From Callaeas wilsoni (lineage: Eukaryota; Chordata; Aves; Passeriformes; Callaeidae): 64,000 bases of DNA. This document shows positions 1 through 12,700 of this stretch, in pieces (the first letter of the stretch is position 1; each line of letters begins with the position of its first letter). The notes under the pieces are model-generated. The model had not been told where the DNA came from. It made no database searches and worked only from the letters and a program-made list of their open reading frames with translations. A program made the position numbers and the translations under genes. Location: NCBI GenBank assembly GCA_013398955.1, contig VWPU01010305.1, positions 186,001 to 250,000 of the forward strand. The letters are read 5' to 3'.

Positions 1-3000
1 GGAAAAAAATACTGCAGGCACCCCTAATGTATTTCACGCTAATTTAGAATTAACCAATATAGTATACAAATGAATTACTAGTTTGTTCCTTAAACAAAGA
101 ATGTATCTGTTTAAAAGCAGAATCATGATGTTAAGAAAAGGATAAGTAAAAGCTTTAGGCATAAAATGCTAGTAATGTACATTTAAAAAAAAAATTAGTC
201 TTTTAACTCTTCCTTGTGCAAATGGAAAAATAAAGATCAATCAATCACTGGGATATGCATAGGCCAACTGACCATTCCAAAATCAAGTGTCCCCAAAGTA
301 GTCATTACATTGATGTTTCTTAATTAATTTTCGCAAATGTAAATTGAAAAATCTCTTAAAATTGGTCAATCGCCATTTTCTTTGAAACCAAACATCACTG
401 TTGGGGGGGGGGAGGTGAGGGGAACTCTTCAGTCTCAACTCAGACTATTCTTTTTAAGGACTAGACTGTGTTTAGTATTATTTCTGCTCACTCAAATATT
501 TTTGCCATTGTGCAAATTTGGAAGGACTTTAAGTCTTGCAATAGGGTGCTGCTGGTGGTTTTTGATATTTTTCTTTTTTTTTTTCTTTAATGTTTGTTTG
601 GTTTTTTCCTTGCTGTGTGCTTCCTGCATTCTGGATCTTTTCTCCCTGGATTTAATTTCGCACTTTTACGCCGATTTCATCTCTGGAGTTTTTGCCCTTT
701 ATCTACAGAAGGGCTACAAAGCAATCACTTTCTATAAAGGCTGCAGTATGCAATCAAGCTGACAGGTCATCATTTATTAGCATCTTTCATTAGAATGTTG
801 GGAATTTGGCATGTCATTCTACTGAAAATATTGTATGATTGATTGATTGACACTGATCAAAATTTGTTTCTTCATCTACTGTTGCACCAAAAACTGGCAC
901 TAATGAGTTGCATGCAATGTCAGTAATTCCTAGAAAATTATGGAGCATCCAGTAAGGGAGTGTTTTGCTCAACAATATTTCAGATGCTTTAAGAAGACAA
1001 TCCTAAATTCTTGTAGAATTAGAATTGTTAAGGCTGAATTTTGCTTCCAGAAATGTTAGCCCTTGTCAGAATACAAAAGCTACAAGGGGAAAAGGCATTT
1101 ATTTCTCTCCTGTGTAAAAAGTCAGAGAAAGCCAGGACAACAGCTGTACATCTGACAATTTTAACTTCAAGAGAAATACTGGTCTTGAGAAATACATAAA
1201 CAGTGTAGGTATCCTTGACTCATTTAGCACTAAAGGAGTTTTCCTCTCTTTTCTTAACCTAGGAAACCTGTATTGACCACAGCTGCCCTAATCACAGAGG
1301 AAACTGCTAAGAAGAACGATTGGACATAGGGGAAAAGTGTGGTTCCTTGAATAGAAAACTTGATTCCAGAAAAAAACCTCCTTTTACTCCAGGGAGTGCA
1401 CTTGCCTTTAGTGGAGGTTGAACCTTGTTGGAGTTGTTCTAGACCAGCTCAACACCAGGTTTGTGGGCAGAAAGAGAAGGGGAGTGTGAGGAGTTCAGGC
1501 TGTTCATTGGCTGTACGGACACCAGCCTGGCTTCGAACGTGTGCGTAACCTCAGAGGTCAAGAGAGCTAGAGAGGAACCTTTTCCCTGATGGGGGCCAAG
1601 TTAATTAAGAGGAATGAAAAGAATAAATCTGTTCCATGGATTTTTCTGGTGGTTGTTCAGTGGGGGCTGGTTTCACTAGGATCCGATTACAGTTTAATGT
1701 GTTAGTACAGAGACAGGACAATGCTGTATAGAGGTTTTTTTACATAGAAACTAAAAGAGCAAAATTTGATATTTTACTGTTTTCTCCAAAGGTCATCAAT
1801 GTTTTACTGTTTTGCTTAATGAAGGCAATAATCACCCATGTTCTCTACAGCCTAAAGTCTCTCTTCTCTCACCTCCCTTTCTTCTTTCCCATTGACATGA
1901 AATCAGAGAGGCAAATGTGAAGAGAGTGTACAATGAGTATGTTGCTGAAGAAGAAAGTCTGTGCTCTAGCACATCTTAATTTGCTGAGGTCCAAACCTCT
2001 TACTGAGGTTGGTGGGATTCATTCACTAATTCTATGAGAAGAAAAAGTGACTTGGAATTAGAATATGCCCCAGGAGCATGTGTGATGTGAGTCTTCTCCT
2101 TGGAGATGTAATTTGCATGTGATTTTTATTATTATAAAATTGCTGGCCTCCTCCATTCTCCCAGTATAAAACAGTAGTGTTGGGAGGTGGAGCCTCCAAT
2201 TCACTTTGTCTGGGTAGGAAGAATGAAATACTGCAATTTCTTCATAACAAGAGTGTGCAGAAATAAAGATTTGGTGCATAGCTTGAAACAGCCAAATGAA
2301 TAGCTGTACTTGATGCAGCCGTATCAACTGGGCTGCAGTTAGAAATTATTACTCCTCATGAAAAGCATTTTCAGTTTTATGATGGCACTGTAGGGGGAGC
2401 ATAGTGGAGAGGACTGGGCACTGTGGACTTGGATTTGCCATTTTCCTTGTGAAAGTAACTTATTTTGTTTCCTTGTCTGTAGTATAAAATAAAGATATTT
2501 GCTGTCCCTTGTGAAGTGCTGGCATACCCATAGTATCACAGAATAATACACTGTTACAGAAACCACTCATCATAAGAGTTAAATCACAATGGAAAGCTTG
2601 TCTTAAGTTTATATTTCTTTTAGTTTCTCTTGTAGACAGGGTGGACTATGTTCTGTACTCCCAATATGTTAATTTATTTTGTTCTGCTAATTCAGTTTGG
2701 CCATAGTACAGCTGAAAGAGAAGGCTCTGCACTGTTTGTTAATATTATACATTTTAAATTACATGTTTGTTTTTGAAGCTTTTAGCATTTTGCTGTAGCA
2801 TTAACAGTAGGATAAAGAAGTGTTACAATATGTTTGCTATTTGTCCCTGCAATGACCCTAATTTTACTTAAGAACTTAAAAATCCTCTGAGGGAATAACT
2901 CTATCTACATCAATTCTCATAATTCCCTAAAATCAGCCAGATAGAAAATACAGCCTGCAATACCTGTGAATACATGCATCATTTTGTCCTTCGTGATATA

Positions 3001-3526
3001 TTAGTGGTGTCAAGTGCTGATGAAATCATAGTTGATAGTGGTTGATGATATAGGCTGAATGGGTGGTGAGTTAAAGCTTTTTTGAATCCATCTGTTCCAG
3101 AATTCACTCAACTGGATGCAACCCCCCTTCCATCTTTTGTCAGCTGATGTAAAATCAGGAACATTTCTACTGAAGGCAAGTCAGTTATGCTGTGTCAAAG
3201 AGGTGAAGGTAGGAAAAAATGATTAATTCCTACTCTAGTCTTGTTTGATTAAAGCAAGCTCTGTGACAGAAGCCCATGGAGTTTCATCTGCTAGAAACTC
3301 TCAGATCAGAAGCAATTGCATGCTGACCAATTGCTATAAAACATTATGGATTTTGTTTTTAACTGAGGCTATTATATACACTTTCCCAAAACCCTTGGTG
3401 TTCCTCTTTCTTGAAAATATTGCCTTTTAATATGAGCAAAAGCACAGTTTGCTTCTATTCTTGAATTATGTTGGTTTGTTTGTCAACCATCCAGCAATAC
3501 ATTGCATTTTGGTCAGGTGTAATCTA
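1..3526. other. unique AT-rich non-coding DNA, no gene seen
   Basis: No supported gene or recognisable repeat. A run of 10 G lies at 403-412 and opens a short G-rich stretch, and a (GATT)3.5 microsatellite lies at 837-850. The longest open frame (382-762, plus strand) passes through the G run and a T-rich stretch that encodes consecutive Phe residues. It resembles no known protein and is taken as chance. Confidence 0.6.
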
Positions 3527-3580
3527 ATCATAGAATCATAGAATATCTCTGGCTGGGAAGGGATCCAAAAGGATCATTGC
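3527..3580 (-). mobile_element. CR1-type 3' tail fragment
   Basis: The plus strand begins with two overlapping copies of the CR1 terminal repeat (TCATAGAAT, then CATAGAAT). It continues with GGCTGGGAAGGGATCC and AAAGGATCATTG, the layout of the 3' end of avian CR1 LINEs read in reverse, so the element lies on the minus strand. Only about 55 bp survive. The same tail is carried by CR1-X-type LINEs and by the tRNA-CR1 SINE TguSINE1, so this piece could come from either. The inner boundary is approximate because similarity fades after about 3580. Confidence 0.75.
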
Positions 3581-6165
3581 TATAGGTCTCTAAACAATAT
3601 GAACATGGCTGGTTGACTTAATTATTTATTTGTTCATTAGAGCAAATATTAAAATCTGCAAACTGCTAGGTAAGCACTGAGTGCTGCCAGAATTTAGTTG
3701 TGTAGTAGACCATTTTCTCATCTTTTATGCATATTTATATAGTCTAGTTGGTTCCTGTGGTGCTGATCCAGGGATATCAGTCTATTTCCTTTGATTGTGA
3801 TGCTGGGATGAAACAACATCAGTGGAAATGAGGTGATTCATTAGAAGGAGCTCTATATCTGTCCATATGCATTAGTATGTCCTAATTTGTATTGGGCCCT
3901 AGCATTTTGCACCGTGACTTTTATTCTTGCTTTGGTATTTAAATCTCCTTGATCAATAGCATGTTACATTGTAGTTTTCTGCTTGTTGTGACAGTTTTCT
4001 GTACTCAGTCTGTCTCTCCAACACACAGCATATGTGCACACATACTCCTAAGAAGAAACCATCATTCATCCCTCTCCATAGTGTGCATATTGCCCAATTT
4101 TATATAGAGAGAGATGGCATTCTAGGGATTCTCAGTTAAGTTTTGGATAAAACTGCTGGCTGTGCCATTTGAACTAATTGCATAAGTAAGGTCAGCACTA
4201 GGACTTAAACTACTTTAAAATATAAGTATCTGACAGGCCTTAGTGTTTGAAATCAATGTGAAATGTGCTGTAAATTGGTTTATTCAGATACCACTTATGT
4301 GCTTGTATTTATGGTTATATTAGACACTCTACTAGTGGGATTAGCAACTTGCTGTCTGCATTCCAGGCAGCCATAGCGGGTTTGTATGAAAAAGTAAGAG
4401 TACAACTGAGTGAATCACATATTGCATAGTACAAGGCTGAAATACTGTGCTTTCTGTTACTTTATTTGCATATTGTTGCAACATATAAACATTAGTGTTT
4501 CAACATTGCTTATCTCCAGCTTAAATAAGATTCTATTCCTGAGAATGAAAAACTGTTTAGCAATAGCTCTCCTTTATGTACAGCAGACTTGATGGCTAAA
4601 GCAAGGAACAGATCACTTTCAGATCACAGCTGCATCAGAAATATGTTTTACAGTGTAAGCTATGAAAGAGACCAATTCCATTCTCTGACATGCCGATCTG
4701 CCAGGTTGTCCCAGTTTCTCAGGATGTAGAATGGATGAAAGGCATTCGGGGTTAAGCTGCATTAGTCATTGCATCCCGGGAACATCTTCATTGTATGCAA
4801 TACGAGACTTGGGGGCAGGATCTTTTGATCTGCTAAATTCCTTTTGCCTTTGTCCTTATGCACCTTTCCAAGTTCTGCTGCTTTGCATTCTTTTTCCCCA
4901 ACTGTCTTTCTGTGTTGGCTTAGTTTGTGCTTGGACCAGATTTGAGCATTCCAGTGAGTCTGATTGTTTCACTTCTCTGAACCTATTTCTGTTCTATTAT
5001 GTTAGTATCCTGTTTTTGCTGAGCAAAGCAGCACAGCAGGTTCAGCAGCTGCCAGTGGTAGAGAACATGCCAGACCAAACCAAGAGCAGCTGTTTCTCTT
5101 TTTCCTAGGTTTGAAATGGGTTCAGTGTCAATTTTTTATGTCTGTCTTGATATTTTTCCTTCCTAACCAAGAATATCTGCGAGACATAATAAATAACTGA
5201 GACCTGGAAGTGACACCTGTCGGTGGATGTGTTTTCACTGTCTCGTGGAGAGGATGAGGGCAAAATATTGAGTCAGGCCAAGCTCCTTATTGAAGTGTGC
5301 CACAAAATGTTTTGTTCAGCTGATCTAATACTGTAGATAAACCGAACCAAGGAGGCAGATAGACTTGAGCTAACATGGGCAAACCAGGCATCTTCCCCCT
5401 TTATTCCCCTTATCCTGTTGGAGGTTGTGAAATCCTGTGTTTCCCCCTGCTGACAAGTGTGTGAGCTCCTGTCTGATTTAGGTGTTTGTGATATAAATGC
5501 TCAAAGTGGAGAGGAAAGTTGCCTCAAACTTTCCAGATTTTCTGACTTTGAGCATTAGGCTCTCCTTTGGTATGTTTAAAGAGAGATTGATGACCTTTTT
5601 ACTCACTGGAGTATTATAATTGGTTTAAATGAGCTGCATTTAATTGGTTTAAATTATTTTAAGTGTCTAATTTTACTATTCAGTGTCTTAAGATGCCTGT
5701 CATAATAGCTGCTATAAATACACATATTGACTTTCAATAAATACTTTCCTGTTCTAACTCGTCAACCATCTAAGTGTTGCCTAATATTGGATGGGGAATG
5801 TGTCTGTTGACTTGAGGCTTCCTCTTGAGGTCAGTGAGTCTTTCTGTTAGCTAGAACAACTAGATCAGGATCACAGGAATTTGGGGGCGAGGGCTGTCCT
5901 GTGGAATGTAAACTCTAGTACAATCTTTCATTTTTTAGATGCGTACGGACTAATACCGCTGAACAGTTTCCTCCTTGCGTTCCCCTATCTGCCTGTGCAG
6001 AAGTGAGTGATAGGAAGACACGTGGCAGATACCGAGGCAGCACAAGGCATGGCTGGTGCCTGTGGGGACGGACCCATCGCTGCCCCTGAGCCTCGAAAGG
6101 GGCTGGTTGGTCTCAATGGCTCCATGGGCTGAGTGGGGATGGATTTACTTCTGTTTCTCTGGAGG
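3581..6165. other. unique AT-rich non-coding DNA
   Basis: No supported gene. The open frame at 4731-5108 (plus strand, 125 codons) has no domain, motif or homologue that I recognise. A 24-bp-period partial duplication lies at 5618-5654. From about 5940 the base composition becomes richer in GC towards the LTR-like element that follows. Confidence 0.55.
5618..5654. repeat. 24-bp-period partial tandem repeat
   Basis: AATTGGTTTAAAT occurs at 5618-5630 and again, identically, at 5642-5654. The second unit diverges after this 13-bp core. This is a small local duplication with no evident function. Confidence 0.7.
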
Positions 6166-6169
6166 TACC

Positions 6170-6770
6170 AACACTTGCTCTTTGGGTGAGTGTGCCGATT
6201 TGGACACAAATCCAGGAGGAAACAACCCGAGAAGGGCGTCTCTCTCTCTCTCTCCTGCCTGCCAGGCAAGCAGGCCCTGGCAGCACCTCCTCCATGGGTT
6301 CGGGAAAATAATTTCTCGAGTGAAAGTGAAAAAAATTATTTATTTAACAAACAGAGTCCCCCACTGTCACGGGGAAAAAAGGATATTGAAACCCCAGCCC
6401 CTGTTTCTTAAAAGAGGACTATGGATTTTAGAGTTCTTTCTGTAGGTAAATCCTGCAGTCCTCAGCTGGGCCGGGCCAGGCAGGGTCCGACGATCCCCCT
6501 TGGAGGGTCCCGCCGAGCAGGTCCGGAGATGGGAGCTGGTCTCGGATGAAAAGCAAGTTAAAAACAATTTAAAAAGGAAAAGAAGCCGCTGAGGCAGATT
6601 ACAGTCCCTTCTCCGCTGAAAGCCGAAGAGACTAGAGAATAAAAGTCTTTTAACTAACTAAATGTTGTCAGAATCGGGAGAGAAAAGAATGTAAAACATT
6701 CTAGTTACAAGGTCAAGCTAGTTGCTTTGAAGAGTTCTTTCGCTTCTCTCTCCCCCCTTTGTAATTTAAA
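6170..6770 (-). mobile_element. ERVL-like endogenous retroviral LTR, degenerate
   Basis: Read on the minus strand, the segment has the order seen in avian ERVL-type LTRs. A GC-rich U3-like block lies at about 6450-6560, followed by a poly(A) signal AATAAA (complement of 6339-6344). Next come a T-rich stretch with TTTCACTTTCACTCGAG and then TTTTCCCGAACC (complement of about 6300-6335), and a U5-like stretch ending with GTTTCCTCCTGGATTTG. The likely U5 end is near 6170, next to a TGTTGGTACC that could be the start of a primer-binding site. The upstream LTR border could not be placed, so 6770 is a guess from composition. No terminal repeats or target duplication were confirmed. Internal retroviral genes are not visible. 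The family call is from remembered resemblance, not a search. The open frames here on both strands are by-products of GC-rich LTR sequence. Confidence 0.5.
6239..6254. repeat. (TC)8 microsatellite
   Basis: Eight uninterrupted TC dinucleotides lie within the U5-like part of the LTR element. A simple slippage-prone repeat. Confidence 0.9.
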
Positions 6771-9700
6771 GGTACACTAGAAATCAAGCAGGCGATGGGG
6801 AATACAGTATGGTCATAGAATCACCCCAAGACAGTGAGGAAGGGGACTTTGTACATGAGCTTATTTTGTCTTCAACCTTGCAGCAATTCTCCCGTTTTGA
6901 ATACTTTTTAAATTGCCATCTGTTTTCTGTTTGTTTATTTTAAAGCTCTCACTCACATTTTTCCCCCCGCATTCCCTTCTGGGTAGATGTGCTAAAATGA
7001 GGAGTTTGTGTGCTGCAGTCTCTATTCAAGTGAAATACCTAATTGTCACTAGTGACACACAAAGACAATGTGTGAGAGTGAGGAATTCTACAGAAATACC
7101 ATAGAGCTGCTGTTAAGTACAAGCCAGTAAAGCTTTGGAGTCAGAAATGACTTTTCCACAAACTGGTGTGCTCTCCACAGTTCTGTCTGCTGCTGACTAG
7201 CAAATACACCACGCAGGTACATCTCTTATGTCCTGAGGTACTGCAGGCTTATTAAGTGGGGATTTTTAAATATTTTTGTTGTTGTTGTACTTGCATAATA
7301 ATATTGGCATTGCCAATTAGCTGTATTATTACAGTATATCTCCCTTGTGGATATTTATTTTTAAACTTAAATCACCTCTAACCCATTACTAGCTAAGTGA
7401 GAATGAGGCCCTTTTGTATGGAATAGGAATGCTTACAAATGAAGAGTCAGCTTCATTTCTTTAGTATTTTTATATTGTTTCCTCAACTTTCATACAGCTT
7501 CCCTATGTGAAGAAGACATTAGGAAAATCTATCATATTTGTTATATTTCAAAAATGACATCCATAGGCTTATAGACATAATCCAGCTGAAAATATATATT
7601 GCTTAGTGTAAGAATAGGATATGTATTTTACAACTAAATTTCATCATTTTGTTGGCTTTTGTCTGTCTTTACCTACCATGTTAATGTGAAGCTGAATCTG
7701 GAGCTGAAAAGCAAAATAAAGTATTGCTCAGCTGAGGTTTCCCTGAGGTGACATGACCTGGAGATTAGGTTGAGATAAAGTCACATTTTGCTTGATGAAA
7801 GTATTCTGCATTACACAGGGATGTTTGTCTGCAGGGATATGAGTTACACTAAATTACTGTTACTGTTCATGGACAAAAGAATTTTTTTTCATGATCATCT
7901 ATTTCATCTCCCTGAGTCTTGCACTTTAGCACTAAAATAGCTACTGCTGAATTTCTTTGTATTTGTGAAAATTCATAGCTGACGGATCATTCCAGTGACT
8001 TTGGACAAACTACAGCATCGCTATTTTACCATCTCACTCACTGTGTCCTTCTTGCAATTTCAAGCATGCCTTGACAAATTTATGTTCTGCACTTGCATGA
8101 TCAGTGTCATTGAGGCCTCAGTGTAGCTGGTGAAGTTGCATATGGACATTTAGGTTTAGTTCAGCGGTTAAAAAAAAAAAAAAAGAAAAGACTTCAAAAG
8201 CTTTCTAGGAAAAGCACTTTCCCCCCATCTTAAGAGATTTCTTAAACCGGATTTCTTTTCAGGTTATGTGGCTGTTCACTTATTATACTTCTACTTTTAA
8301 ATTTAAATTTAAAAAAAAAAATATTATTTACGTTATTTAGAAAAATAATTAAGGAATCTGCTGCCGATACAAGACAATAGAATAAAAGAAATTTGCATCA
8401 TAAATGGAGACTGCTACTATAAAAAGACATACTGTATATGACAGTGATAATTCATATGACAAGGTGAACAATATAAGCAATAGCTAAATGCATTCAACAT
8501 GAGGATTTTGGAAAAAATTCACTATTGGTCAATTAAAAAAAAAACCCAACAAAACAAGCAAGAACCAACCCCAAAAGTAAACTAAAAACCCCAAAAAATC
8601 AAACCTATTAATTTCTGTGTGGCAGAGACAGGGCAGAACTAAACACTTTTAAAAATCTATCGGAAGGATATCTACATCTGATTTGGTATCTTCTCCAGGA
8701 AGTAGCATGTGCACTGCTCCAATATTTTAGAATTTTTTTCACTCTCTGATTACATCATGCTTCCAGGTTGTTGATATTCACTCACAATGATGTATAAAAA
8801 TGTGTATACTTTATACTCTACTTATACCTGATTATCTTATCATTACATGAGATAGTAACAGGGGAATTAGTACTCCAAATTAATCTATTTTAAACCCCTC
8901 ATTTGTATGATTTTCTAAATGGTGTTTGAACTCTCAGAAGCTACAAAAAATCCAGTTTGGTTTTTTTGTGGTGTGTTATGTTTTGGTTTGTTTTTGTTTT
9001 TGTTTTCTAATTCATATAGTTAACAAAACTTCATTTAAAATATATTTATATCCTCAGTGATCAATTTGCTCTTGCAATTCTACATACAGACATTCTGTTG
9101 GGGAAATGATAAATGATTACCAGCCTTGAAAGGAATACTCATTGTTTTCTCACATCTGATTTCATTCTGCATATTCTGGAGCTTAATGCATGATCAAGCA
9201 TTATTTCCCAGGAACATTTCCTGGTTTGGCTGACCAATGAACAGTAAATCTTTTCAGAAGGGTTAATAGTATGTTATTTTTTTCAGTTTCTAGATTACAT
9301 CCAATCTCAGATACAATCCAACATAAATATTTGAGGCTATGGAAGTATAGTTTACCATAAATCTGATAAGCCTATTCCTCCCATTTTCTTCAAGGCCTAT
9401 CATGATTTATTTTTGTTGCCTGGTTCATTCCAATTTCATATGGATCTGGAAATATATTTACCCATTCACTTTCTTGTCCTTAGATGATTCTTGCTGAAGA
9501 TGCTCATAGAATAAACATGTTTTAAGACTTGTCGATGTAAAAGAAAATGCTCTTACTCCAGTCAGTACTTGCAGTGGGACCTGGCTTGAGGGGACAAATG
9601 TGGTTCTGCATTAAGCAGAAAGTGATGGACGTCAGGGGGATGTTCAGAGATTGCAGCATCATGAAATCAGGTTGAGGGGCTGGCTGGGGATGCAGGGTTA

Positions 9701-12700
9701 CATCCTCTAGTTCCCTTTCTATCCATCAAGGAGAGGGAGAGGCCCTCCAGAAGCAGGGCACACCGGATTGTGTGGTGTTCTGTGAAATGTCTCACAGGTT
9801 CAGTCCCCTCTGTGCCCCTCCCATGGGGCTGTCTTGAGACTGCAGTAAAATAAAAATGAAAGTACCTCCTAAGATCTGCTTACATACCTCGTGTTAGAAA
9901 TAGTCCCCTGTGTGATTCACTGATCCTAGGAGGGGGACCGGAATTGTCTGCTCCATAGGCAACTGTAGCCAAAGGAAGTTGAGCAGATATGCAAAATATT
10001 CCAGTCTGGCGATTCAGCTTCATTCTACATTTTCTTTGTTAAAGTTTAGGTTCACACTACCCATTCTACCTACTCCTTAGAATGACCTCCCTTTGAAAAG
10101 GGCAGATTCAAGTTCATAAAGATGGCAACTTAAAAAGATACTTTAAAAATCATTTAGTTGTCTTTTTCTGTGAAGCATTGCATTTCCATTGAATTTGATT
10201 TGTGAGATCATTCTTTTCTGGCTGTTGCTAGGACAACAAAAGCAGTATTGTACTTCAGTACAAATGGTACATTGTATCTATTAGCCTTCAGAAATACTGG
10301 TAACATAATCAATATCAAATATATTGAATATGTTAGATTTTTAAATTACATTTACAGTGAAAAACAATTTTATTTTCAGTGTACTTTAGCATCTGTATGG
10401 TTTTGTATTGATTTTTATTTCCACTCTCATGTTCTGGTATCTGGTTTGGCCATTAAATTAGTATTCCCTCTGGAAATCCAGCTTTTATATGTAAGAGGAG
10501 TCATGCTAAATGGACATAACTAATGACTTAGAAGAACAGTTACTATTTCACTGCATTTGGAAATCCAAAAGATTTGGAAGACGTTCTATTGCAGCTATTT
10601 AAACGTTCTCCAAGATGTGCTTTGAATGAAATGATTCTAGTCTTGCAAAAATGGCTGCAAGTGAATCTGCCAAGGACCAGGAGCTTCCCATGGCATGCCT
10701 TGCAAAAACAGGTTCTGCTGATCTCATGTGGAGTTTGAGATCACCCAGCATCCAGCTGGATGGGAGGGAATCACAGAGAGGCTCATTTGAGAGTTTGAAC
10801 TCTTTCAGATGCAGTAAATAATTAAGAAAGCTCTTTAAAACACACTGACAGTATCTAAAACCAGGTGCTTTGAAAACTCTTTAAATTCAGGTGCTACTCA
10901 GGTTAGGCAGTCTAGCAATAATTCTGTTTTTGCAGTATTATTGTATCATAACTATAATGTCATCATGGTTGAGTTAACTAGACTGAGTGGCAGGTGGTAG
11001 TTTTATGTCCCTTAATTGTATCTTCTAGGATTTCAAAGCAATTGACAGTTATATACGACACAATGCTAGTCCATGTGAAAATAAAATGACTCCATACTCC
11101 ATTTTTACTTTTTTGGGATGGTAAATAACCATGCTACTTCTGCATAGTTTGGCCATAGAATCCTACTGTACCGTAGGCAATGTTGTTATCTTACTGACCT
11201 CATAGCTAAATACATTACATAGAGATTCCTGGCTCTCATGAGAGAAAATTTTAAACACCTGCTTAAAACTGTAACATGCACTTAGTCAGGATTAAATATA
11301 TGAACATGCACAAAACATTTAATCAAGTACCTCCTCGTTGCTAGAGGCCCAACCAACTCCTAAGCCCTCCAAGAGTTTCTACCTCAAAGTTTTCCAGCTG
11401 AAGGGCACATTATTTACTTATTTTTTAAAAGATACAGGTCAAGAGGAATCAAAAATCTTGCATTGTAGACATCAAATTTCCCATGCTTTCCACCACCCAT
11501 ATGTGGTATCATACATTGCTCCATGTATTTGATGAGCAGTAATATTTTAATTTTCAACTTGTGCAGTATTTGATAACATCACAATGTACAATTGTTTGGG
11601 GATTTTTTGTTTGTTTACTCATTTTGGGTTTTGTTTGGGCTTTTTTTTTGGAGGGGGTAGTGGGTTGATTCTGGGATTTTGTTTTAAATCCATTAAGTAG
11701 GAAACAGAAGTTTCATAATTTGGGGTTTTCTCGGTCAGGTGTTGAGAGATGCTGATTACCCTCAACTTTAACTGAATGCAGTGGGAATTGTCTCAGTGCA
11801 TATCAGGATCAAGCCATGAAATCATTATGTAAAGTACTTTAATTGAAAGTGTTGTCTTGGCTTCTCAAAGGAACCTAAATGCTATTAAAATTCAGGGGAA
11901 TGTGGGCATCTAGCTTCTTTTCACTCTGTTCAAGATCTCGGCCAATGTTCTCTAAATAAATTAGAATTTTACTTGTTTCTGACCAAAATAATAATTTTTC
12001 CATTTCTCGATGGGTCTATAATAGTAATTTCTTTGCTTTTGTGTGCTAGTGTGCCCAGGCCAATAATGGATTCTTTGATGCAGCTGTCTTGAATTCCATT
12101 TACTATGTTTTTGGCTGTAGTTTCAGTTCTTTGTAGAACACAGTGTAGGGAACCTATCTTAAATTTTTATTCTGATAATGTACGTTATTTTTGTAGAGAG
12201 GAGGCACCTTTTTTATTTGCACATAGTTTGGCTTTCATTTTAATCCCTAATTTTCCAATAAGACTGAAGATAAGAAAGTCTGATTTAATCTTTTTTTTTT
12301 TTTCCCTGGTGTTGTATTGTCACTTAACAGAAGAGCTACTGAGAACATTGTGTTCTGTTTGACTTAAAAAACCCAGCAAACAAAATACCCCTGTCAGGTT
12401 CATAGAAGCTCATAATGACTCATAAGAATCCTTGTGGAAAACAACCAGGTAGATTTTTATGAAGATATCCAGTGGGATTTTATTTTTCTGGAGGCTTCAT
12501 GTCTGCAGTGTGTGTGTGAAATGTGTTTAAAATAGACTCATAACTAGGTTTGCTTCATCACTGGTGAAACCCAGGTGCTTTTTCATGACAGACTTGCACA
12601 GGTTGAAATAAGGACTCTATGTGTGAGTAAATGTAACTTTGTATTACAATGCTGGTTAATTTAAATATAAATCTAAACATGAATTGTTCTCTTTTCTGTG

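Noticed and set aside
382..762. 126-codon frame with hydrophobic runs
   Set aside because: The hydrophobic stretches come from T-rich low-complexity DNA and the frame also passes through a 10-G run.
6322..6331. GAAAGTGAAA, an interferon-response-like motif
   Set aside because: It lies downstream of the poly(A) signal within the LTR-like element and appears to be part of that repeat's normal sequence, so a regulatory role is not supported.
6814..6826. GTCATAGAATCAC, CR1-terminal-like
   Set aside because: The following bases do not continue as any CR1 3' end; an 11-base match is expected by chance.
9560..9960. Possible additional LTR (GC-richer block with AAATAAAAATG)
   Set aside because: No TG...CA ends, terminal inverted repeat or target duplication could be identified.
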